Shown here: in pieces, positions 13,603 to 20,012 of the stretch
Numbering within the stretch: position 1 is the first letter of the stretch
How the letters are laid out: each line of letters starts with the position of its first letter
DNA from: Senegalimassilia sp003474385
GTDB taxonomy: Bacteria; Actinomycetota; Coriobacteriia; Coriobacteriales; Eggerthellaceae
DNA length: 20,012 nt
Assembly (NCBI RefSeq): GCF_003474385.1
Contig: NZ_QUCY01000034.1
Span: forward strand, 1 to 20,012
Reading direction: 5' to 3'
Translations under genes and position numbers: made by a program
The notes under the pieces: generated by a model
The model's input: only the letters and a program-made list of their open reading frames with translations
Database searches by the model: none
What the model was told of the DNA's origin: nothing

Positions 13603-16600
13603 ATGGCGCGCCGCTCCCGCAAGACGCTTCAGGCAGAAGGACAGCTCTCCCTTTTCGCCATAACCGACGACTTCCTGTTCGCCATGACAGAAAACACGGA
13701 GAATGCCGTTGACAAAGCCGCCGAGTCGCGGTCTTATGTAAACCAAATCGCGGGCGAGCCGCCCGCCGACGCATCTTGGAAGGGAGACGAAGATGGCCGT
13801 CCTGAAGCAACCGTACACCGGAGTCCGCGGCATGAGGTACCAGTTCATGCTGGACAACCTACCGGAGCAGGTAGCCGAGCTGAAGGCATCCGGGGAGACG
13901 GAATCCTACCTCGAGCAAATCGAGACGGCGTACCGCAACCGGATCAGCGAGCTCACGCCGGGTTGCATGAAATCCTGCGGGGCGACGCCGGAACTCCGCT
14001 CGAGCGACCTGCCGAGCTTCATCAAGAAGGCGAACTCCGCCGAGGCGATGGCGACCGAGATCGCGATCAAGGAGATCATCGAGGCCATGTAGAGGCCGCC
14101 GGGGCCGAGACCCCGACGCCTATCGATGAACCTGCCGACGCCGCAGGGACCATCGATGCCGCCGCGGGCGTGGACTCGCAGTGCGCCGGCAGCCCCATCG
14201 CCCGAGCCAGGAAGAACCTGGCGGCCCTGGAGGCGCTTGCCGCCGCCGAGGAGCGCGGCCGCGCCACCGCCGAGGAAATCGCCGCCATGGAGGCCTATTC
14301 CGGCTGGGGCGGCGCCCAGAAGGCCTTCTCCGAGAAGGCCGAGGGCGAGTGGGGCGAGGTCCGCGACAGGCTCAAGGAACTGCTGAGCGACGACGAGTTC
14401 GCATCCCAGCGCCATACCGTCCTCACCGCCTTCTATACCCCGGCGCCCGTCATCGGCGCCATCTACGACGCGCTGCGCGAGGCCGGCATCGGCCAGGGCG
14501 ACACGCCCGCGGCGATCCTAGAGCCGGGCTGCGGCACCGGCAACTTCATGCGCCTGGCGCCCGCCGACCTCGCCCTAGACTTCCACGGCGTCGAGCTCGA
14601 CCCGATCTCGGCGCGCATCGCGCAGGCGCTCTGCCCCGAGGCGCACATCACCGCCGCCGGCCTCGAGGAGTGCCGGGTCTCCCCCGCATCCTTCGACGCC
14701 GCGATCGGCAACGTGCCCTACAGCGGCGACATCAAGATCGACGGCATGCCGATCCACGACTACTTCATCAGGAAGAGCGTCGAGGCGGTGCGCCCCGGCG
14801 GCGTCGTCGCGGTGCTCACCAGCCGCTACACGCTCGACAAGAACTCGACCGCGACCCGCCGCGCCCTGGCCGAGCAGGCCGAGCTTCTGGGCGCGGTGCG
14901 CCTGCCGGCCGAGACGTTCAAGCGCCAGGCGGGAACCGAGGCGCTGAGCGACATCCTGCTGCTGCGCCGCCGCCCCGAGCCCATCGCGCTTTCCGACGAC
15001 GAGCTTCCCGAGTGGGTCGAGACCTCGCCCTTCGAGGACACCGTCAACATCAACCGATACTTCAACGAGCATCCCGGCCGCGCCGTCGGCGACATGTCGA
15101 TCGTCAGCGGTCCCATGGGCCCGACGCTCGGCGTCAGCTTCAAGGGCGGCGGCGCCGCCCTCGGCGACCGCGTCTCCGACCTGCTGCGCGACAGCGTCGA
15201 CCGCGCCGGCGTTGTCGAGATGGTCGCGGCCGAGGAGGCCGCCGGGGTCTCGGCGGTCCCGACCGCGCCCACGAAGTTCGAGTTTTCCGCCGCCGCGGAC
15301 GGCACGATCTGGTACGGCACGGAAGACGCCGTGGAGCCCTTCACGCCCGGCGGCGGCAAGACCGGCCCCGAGCGCGCCCGCGCCATGCTATCGCTGCGCG
15401 ACGGCGCCCGTGCGCTGCTCGCCCTCGAGCGCGACCCCGGCGCGGACGACGACGAGGTCGAGGAGGCCATCGCCGGACTCTCCGCCGAATACGACTCCTT
15501 CCTCGAGCGCTACGGCCGCATCAACTCCAAGAAGAACCTCGCCGTGTTCCCCTCCAAGGGGTTCACGGACCACTCGCTGGCACTCAACCTCCTGAGCCTC
15601 GAGAAGGTGGATTCCAACGGCGAGGTGACCGGCAAGGCGGACATCCTCAAGAAGCGTCTCGTCACCCCCGAGGCGCCCACTCCCGAGCACGTCGGCAACC
15701 CCTCGGACGCCCTCGCCGTCACGATCGACGCGCGCGGCGAGGTCGATATGGACTTCCTCGCCGACCTCATGGAGACCGACGTGCAGACCGCGCTCGAGCG
15801 CCTGGGTGACCTCGCGGTCACCGACCCCGACGACGCGACGCACGTAATGACCGCCGACGAGTACCTTTCCGGCGACGTGGGCGGCAAGCTCGAGCACGTC
15901 CGAGCGCTGCTGGACGTCGAGCGCGGGCGCGCGGAGCGCCAGACCCGTCAGGCATGGAACGAACACCTCGGGTTCTCCGTAGATGCCGACGGCCTGCCCG
16001 GCGACGTCAGCGACGCGCTCGCGCAGCTGCGCAAGACGCACCTATGGGAGAGCAGCCTGAACCCGACGACGTCGCGCTTCGCGGTGGACGGCTTCGCGCA
16101 CTCCGAAGGCCTCGACCACGGCGCCCGCCGCATCAGCTGGGATTGCTGGCCGGCGCTCATCCCCCTCGCGCTCGAGGCATACGACGGGCCGCGCCCGATC
16201 GCTGTTCAAGACGGTGACGACCGCGCATCGGTGTCCACCGGCAACCCGCTGATCGACCTGCTGGCCCGCGGCCTCGGCGACTTCTATTCGGGCCAAATCA
16301 ACACGGACATCGCGAAGACGCCCGCGCACGCGATCAAGTACCTCGTCTGCGACAGCGGCCTTTCCGAAGAGGAGCTGGGCGCCTTCTTCGCCGCGGGCGG
16401 CTCGGGCATCCTCAACAGGTCGGAGTATTTCGAGACCTTCCGCGCGGTCGCCGGCGTCGAGATCGAGCCACCCGTCCGCTCGTCCTACGGGGAGGTCTCC
16501 GTGAGGGAGGCGCGTATCGAGAACGGCATGCGCCTGGCCCGCGCCCTCAGGGCGGCGCCCGATGCCGTCGAGTACCTGTACCGCATCGAGCGGAAGCAGC

Positions 16601-19600
16601 GCTCCGAGGACCGTGTCACGAAAGCCGATCTGCTCCGCCGCGACGGCCGCCCCTCCTACCTGGTCGACTACTATTCCGGCGAGCCGGCAAAGCTGTCCGA
16701 CCTCGCCACCGAGGAGGGCCTGGAGCGCTTCCGCGAGCACAAGGCGCGCTTCATGGAGGCCGCCAAGCTCGCCGTCCCGCCCGTAGATCCGGACCGCGTC
16801 GCGGCCCTCGAGCACCTGGAATCGCGCCTCGAGGCCGTCCAGCCGGTCAAGCTCGTGCCCGGCCAAATCGCCTGCCAGCTCGGAAGCTCCTGGGTACCCG
16901 CGTCGGTGATCCGCGACTTCGCGCTCGAGACCTTCAAAATCGGCTACGGGCACGAGAGCCGGGTGCGCGGCAGCTACCAGACCGCCGCCCAGGCGCGCGG
17001 CCTCGAGGTCCGCTACTCCGAGGTCTCCGGCAGGTGGAGCGTCACGTCCGCCAGCGGCGGCATGGACGAGTCGGTCGCGAAGAAGTGGGGCGTGGGCTCC
17101 TACAACTGCTTCATGATCCTCACCGCCGCGCTCAACGGCGGCCTTATCCAGATCGAGAAGGACAACCCCGACTACAACCCGGTCGCGGAAAAGTCCAAGA
17201 AGAAGATCCCCGACCCGGTGGCCACGGCCGCCGCCAACGCCAAGCGCCGCGAGCTCGAGGAGGCCTTCCGCGAGTGGGTCTGGAAGGACGAGGACCGCGC
17301 GGCCATGCTCGCCGACATCTACAACCGAAAGCTCAACCGCGTCGCCCCGCGCGCGTACAGCGGCGACTACCTCTCGCTGCCGGGGATGTCGCCCGACATC
17401 CAGCTCAGGAAGCACCAGCGCGACGCGGTGGCGCGCATCATCCAGGACGGCGAGGGCACGCTGATCGCGCACACGGTCGGCGCCGGCAAGACCTTCACCG
17501 GCATCGCCGCCATGCACGAGCTCAAGCGCCTCGGGCGAGCCCGCAAGCCGATGATCGTCGTGCCGAACAACCTCACCGAGCAGTGGGCCGCCGACTACCT
17601 CAAGCTCTACCCCGACGCGAAGCTGCTCGTCCTCACCGACGCCGCGGCGAAAAACCCGGACTCGGTGCGCCGGTTCTGGGGCCAGGCGGCAGCGGGCGAC
17701 TGGGACGCCGTCATCGTCGGATTCAGCCGCTTCGAGAAGCTGCAGATGTCCTACGGGGCGCAGAAGGCGGCGCTCACGGCGCGCATCGACGAGCTCGAGG
17801 AATCCAGGCTCATGGAGCTGGAGGACGGCGCCGGGGAGAAGGACTTCTCGGTCAAGCAGATCGAGGGCGTGCGCGACAAGTTCAAGAGCAAGCTCCAGTC
17901 GCTCGAGAAGCGAAACGCATCCAAAACGCTCGAGGGCGCGACGTTCGAGGAGGTCGGCTGCGACGCGATATTCGTCGACGAGGCCCACTACTTCAAGAAC
18001 CTCGCGGTGTCGGGCGGCTCGGTTCCGGGCATGCAGACCAGCGACGCCGCCAAGTGCGAAGACCTCCTGATGAAGTGCGAATATCTGCGTGGCAGCGGGC
18101 GCGGCAGCAACATCGTGTTCGCCACGGGCACGCCCGTCACGAACACGATGGCCGAGCTCTACAACATGCAGCGCTACCTCTCGCCGAGCCTGCTGGCCAG
18201 CCAGGGGGTCTCGAACTTCAGCGCGTGGGCCAAGACCTTCGGCGAGGTCACCGAGACACTGGAGCCGAAGCCCGAGGGCGGCGGCCTGGACATCAAACGC
18301 CGCTTCGCCAGGTTCCAGAACCTCCCCGAGCTCATGAGCTCGTTCCACTGCTACAGCGACATCATGACCGCAGACGACCTCGACCTCGACCTCCCCGAGC
18401 TCGAGAGCCACGCGGTCGCGGTGCCTGCGACGCCCGAACAGCTCGCCGAGGTCGAGGCGCTGGTGAAGCGCGGCGAGAAGGTCCATGCCGGTTGCGACCC
18501 GAGCGTGGACAACATGCTCAAGATCACCGGCGACGGCAGGAAGGTCGCCCTTGACCCGAAGCTGCTCTACCTCGAGGACGACCCCGACATGGAGCCGCTT
18601 TCCGGCGGCAAGGTCGACGCATGCGTGCAGAACATCCTCGACATCCGCGAGCGCACCGAGGCCGAGCGCGGAGCCCAGCTCGTGTTCGTGGACTCCTCCA
18701 CGCCCGCCTCCGGGCGCTGGAACATCCAGGACGACGTGCGCCGCCGCCTCATCGAGGCCGGCGTCCCCGAGCCCGAGATCGCCTGCGTGACCGACGCCAA
18801 GGGCAAGTCGAAGCAGAAGGAGGCGCTGTACGAGAAGGTGCGCAGCGGCGATATCCGCATCCTGCTGGGGTCGACCACGACACTGGGCACCGGAACGAAC
18901 GTGCAGACGCGCCTGGCCGCGATCCACGACCTCGACTGCCCGTGGCGACCGTCCGACCTCGAGCAGCGATTGGGGCGCATCGTGCGCCAGGGCAACGGCT
19001 TCGACCACGTCCACGACTTCCGCTACGTCTCGACCGGCACGTTCGACAGCTACCTCTACTCCATCGTCGAGCGCAAGCAGCGCTTCATCAGCCAGGTGTT
19101 CACGAACAAGTCGCCCGTGCGAACGATGGACGACCTGGACGAGACCGTACTGTCGCTCGCGCAGATGAAGCAGATCGCCGAGGGCGACCCCACCGTGGCC
19201 GAGCGCATGGACGTCGAGAACAAGATCGGCCAGCTCAAACTCATGAGGGAGTCCCATCTGGAGGGCCTTGCCGACGTCCAGCACAAGATCGAGACGCAGT
19301 ACCGACCGCTGGTCGATGCACTTGCCGCCGAACGGGACATGCTCGCCGACGACCAGATCCCGTTCTCCGAGGCCGACCTGGTCCGTCAGCAGACGCTCGG
19401 CTCCAAGGACAGCTTCCTCACCGTCGGCGGAGTGCACATCGCCGACAAGGAGGAGGCCATCCGGGCGCTGCGCCGCGCCGCCTACGACGTCCGCCCGGGC
19501 CGCGAGGAGACCATCGGGACCTACCGCGGCCTGTCGGTCGTGTGCCGCCGTCAGCACGTCCTCGACAACGATTGGCTGCCCTATATCGGCCTTGCGGTCG

Positions 19601-20012
19601 ATCCCGCCAAACACGTGCACATGTCGGAGAGGGTCTTCCCCTCCGGAGAGAAAGGAGCGTTCACCGTGCTCACCCAGATGGACCGAATCATCGCCAAGGA
19701 CGCGAAGGGCCCCGCCGAGATCGAGCTGAAGCTGGGGACCGCCCACCGCGCGCTCGCCGACGCCCAGAAGGCGGCCAAGGAGCCGTTCCCCAAGCAGGCA
19801 GAGCTCGACGAGCTCGAGCAACGCCTGGCCGTCCTCGAGCAGGAGCGCATCGAGGCCGAGCTTCAGCGCCAGCGCGAGCAGGCGCAGCGCGACGAGGCCG
19901 AGGCCGCCGCGATCGAGGACGGCATCGAGGAGGATCGCGCGGCCGAGCGCGAGCACGAGCGCGCCGCCGCGGCCGACGACGAGGCCCGCGAGGCCGCACG
20001 CGTGGCGGAGCT
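13603..20012 (+). CDS. Giant N6-adenine methyltransferase / SNF2-DEAH helicase of mobile elements (DarB-like architecture), 3' partial
   Basis: One frame stays open from ATG 13603 to the window end (2136 codons). Residues 13-17 are QLSLF, a canonical beta-clamp-binding pentapeptide. After a low-complexity linker come YSGWGG (232-237), SAM motif EPGCGTGNF (307-315) and a methyltransferase catalytic-type motif GNVPY (369-373). The helicase has Walker A HTVGAGKT (1290-1297), DEAH (1459-1462) and motif VI EQRLGRIVRQG (1787-1797), then a charged coiled-coil tail. Phage P1 DarB (anti-restriction) and many conjugative elements have this fusion; the exact role here is inferred. The start is uncertain: GTG 14170 or ATG 14287 would avoid the nested TnpV-like frame, but 14287 would begin just before YSGWGG and both would lose QLSLF. 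No Shine-Dalgarno is strong; GAAGGCGAGG lies at 13589-13598. Confidence 0.9.
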   Translation, partial: MARRSRKTLQAEGQLSLFAITDDFLFAMTENTENAVDKAAESRSYVNQIAGEPPADASWKGDEDGRPEATVHRSPRHEVPVHAGQPTGAGSRAEGIRGDGILPRANRDGVPQPDQRAHAGLHEILRGDAGTPLERPAELHQEGELRRGDGDRDRDQGDHRGHVEAAGAETPTPIDEPADAAGTIDAAAGVDSQCAGSPIARARKNLAALEALAAAEERGRATAEEIAAMEAYSGWGGAQKAFSEKAEGEWGEVRDRLKELLSDDEFASQRHTVLTAFYTPAPVIGAIYDALREAGIGQGDTPAAILEPGCGTGNFMRLAPADLALDFHGVELDPISARIAQALCPEAHITAAGLEECRVSPASFDAAIGNVPYSGDIKIDGMPIHDYFIRKSVEAVRPGGVVAVLTSRYTLDKNSTATRRALAEQAELLGAVRLPAETFKRQAGTEALSDILLLRRRPEPIALSDDELPEWVETSPFEDTVNINRYFNEHPGRAVGDMSIVSGPMGPTLGVSFKGGGAALGDRVSDLLRDSVDRAGVVEMVAAEEAAGVSAVPTAPTKFEFSAAADGTIWYGTEDAVEPFTPGGGKTGPERARAMLSLRDGARALLALERDPGADDDEVEEAIAGLSAEYDSFLERYGRINSKKNLAVFPSKGFTDHSLALNLLSLEKVDSNGEVTGKADILKKRLVTPEAPTPEHVGNPSDALAVTIDARGEVDMDFLADLMETDVQTALERLGDLAVTDPDDATHVMTADEYLSGDVGGKLEHVRALLDVERGRAERQTRQAWNEHLGFSVDADGLPGDVSDALAQLRKTHLWESSLNPTTSRFAVDGFAHSEGLDHGARRISWDCWPALIPLALEAYDGPRPIAVQDGDDRASVSTGNPLIDLLARGLGDFYSGQINTDIAKTPAHAIKYLVCDSGLSEEELGAFFAAGGSGILNRSEYFETFRAVAGVEIEPPVRSSYGEVSVREARIENGMRLARALRAAPDAVEYLYRIERKQRSEDRVTKADLLRRDGRPSYLVDYYSGEPAKLSDLATEEGLERFREHKARFMEAAKLAVPPVDPDRVAALEHLESRLEAVQPVKLVPGQIACQLGSSWVPASVIRDFALETFKIGYGHESRVRGSYQTAAQARGLEVRYSEVSGRWSVTSASGGMDESVAKKWGVGSYNCFMILTAALNGGLIQIEKDNPDYNPVAEKSKKKIPDPVATAAANAKRRELEEAFREWVWKDEDRAAMLADIYNRKLNRVAPRAYSGDYLSLPGMSPDIQLRKHQRDAVARIIQDGEGTLIAHTVGAGKTFTGIAAMHELKRLGRARKPMIVVPNNLTEQWAADYLKLYPDAKLLVLTDAAAKNPDSVRRFWGQAAAGDWDAVIVGFSRFEKLQMSYGAQKAALTARIDELEESRLMELEDGAGEKDFSVKQIEGVRDKFKSKLQSLEKRNASKTLEGATFEEVGCDAIFVDEAHYFKNLAVSGGSVPGMQTSDAAKCEDLLMKCEYLRGSGRGSNIVFATGTPVTNTMAELYNMQRYLSPSLLASQGVSNFSAWAKTFGEVTETLEPKPEGGGLDIKRRFARFQNLPELMSSFHCYSDIMTADDLDLDLPELESHAVAVPATPEQLAEVEALVKRGEKVHAGCDPSVDNMLKITGDGRKVALDPKLLYLEDDPDMEPLSGGKVDACVQNILDIRERTEAERGAQLVFVDSSTPASGRWNIQDDVRRRLIEAGVPEPEIACVTDAKGKSKQKEALYEKVRSGDIRILLGSTTTLGTGTNVQTRLAAIHDLDCPWRPSDLEQRLGRIVRQGNGFDHVHDFRYVSTGTFDSYLYSIVERKQRFISQVFTNKSPVRTMDDLDETVLSLAQMKQIAEGDPTVAERMDVENKIGQLKLMRESHLEGLADVQHKIETQYRPLVDALAAERDMLADDQIPFSEADLVRQQTLGSKDSFLTVGGVHIADKEEAIRALRRAAYDVRPGREETIGTYRGLSVVCRRQHVLDNDWLPYIGLAVDPAKHVHMSERVFPSGEKGAFTVLTQMDRIIAKDAKGPAEIELKLGTAHRALADAQKAAKEPFPKQAELDELEQRLAVLEQERIEAELQRQREQAQRDEAEAAAIEDGIEEDRAAEREHERAAAADDEAREAARVAE
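13793..14092 (+). CDS. TnpV-like small transposon-associated protein, nested in another frame
   Basis: A 99-aa protein: MAVLKQPYTGVRGMRYQFMLDNLPEQVAELKASGETESYLEQIETAYRNRISEL ... FIKKANSAEAMATEIAIKEIIEAM. The order of an RY.FML.NLP helix, L..SG....YLE.IE..Y..RI, and a final N..A..IA..EII is that of the TnpV family found on conjugative transposons, whose function is unknown. GGAAGGGAG before ATG 13793 is a good Shine-Dalgarno. Third-position GC in this frame is high, whereas the overlapping helicase frame here reads as low-complexity RGDGDRDRDQGDH-type text, so this frame is the one under coding constraint. It lies wholly inside the open helicase frame. Confidence 0.65.
   Translation: MAVLKQPYTGVRGMRYQFMLDNLPEQVAELKASGETESYLEQIETAYRNRISELTPGCMKSCGATPELRSSDLPSFIKKANSAEAMATEIAIKEIIEAM

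Noticed and set aside
14181..15809. 542-codon + strand frame rich in RRR and GRR text
   Set aside because: Out-of-frame shadow of the helicase; the true frame holds EPGCGTGNF and GNVPY.
16042..19956. 1304-codon open frame on the minus strand
   Set aside because: It lies antisense to the methyltransferase-helicase, reads as LV/R/G/D-rich text without motifs, and is a by-product of high GC at third positions.

Overview
The window reads as GC-rich chromosomal DNA from an actinobacterium, most likely a gut Coriobacteriia-type genome. This rests on a Tad-pilus gene beside a DUF192 gene, a compact type II-C Cas9, an actinobacterial-type integration host factor (mIHF) and strongly GC-biased third codon positions. 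No 16S gene or other taxonomic marker is present, so the assignment is an inference.

Layout. (1) 1-958: 3' end of a TadC-like pilus gene broken by a 37-N gap, a DUF192 gene and a strong terminator. (2) 1390-6867: a complete type II-C CRISPR-Cas locus. cas9 runs rightward and meets cas2-cas1, which run leftward, at a shared hairpin terminator. A tracrRNA is readable on the + strand between cas1 and the array. The array has 11 identical 36-bp repeats and 10 spacers of exactly 30 bp, and must be transcribed leftward for its crRNA to pair with that tracrRNA. Each repeat ends on the minus strand in a perfect extended -10 box, the hallmark of Neisseria-type II-C arrays with a promoter in every repeat. 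(3) 6868-8167: a small XRE regulator behind overlapping inverted repeats, then a mostly non-coding stretch with two tandem, diverged copies of a structured RNA-like unit and a short direct repeat. (4) 8168-20012: what looks like one end of an integrative or conjugative element or large prophage-like element. It has a small ORF preceded by an in-frame amber codon, mIHF, three co-directional genes of unknown function, a lone reverse-strand zinc-finger gene that looks like cargo, a TnpV-like small protein and a giant methyltransferase-helicase (DarB-like architecture) running off the window.

How it fits together. cas9, tracrRNA and crRNAs form the interference arm, and cas1-cas2 the adaptation arm. 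All catalytic residues I could check are present, so the locus looks functional. The neighbouring mobile element encodes a DNA-bending protein and a large DNA-modifying/translocating enzyme that begins with a beta-clamp-binding motif. The most unusual points are the array/tracrRNA topology, the tandem RNA-like units, the TnpV-like frame lying wholly inside the helicase reading frame, and a 20-bp hairpin element shared upstream of two element genes.
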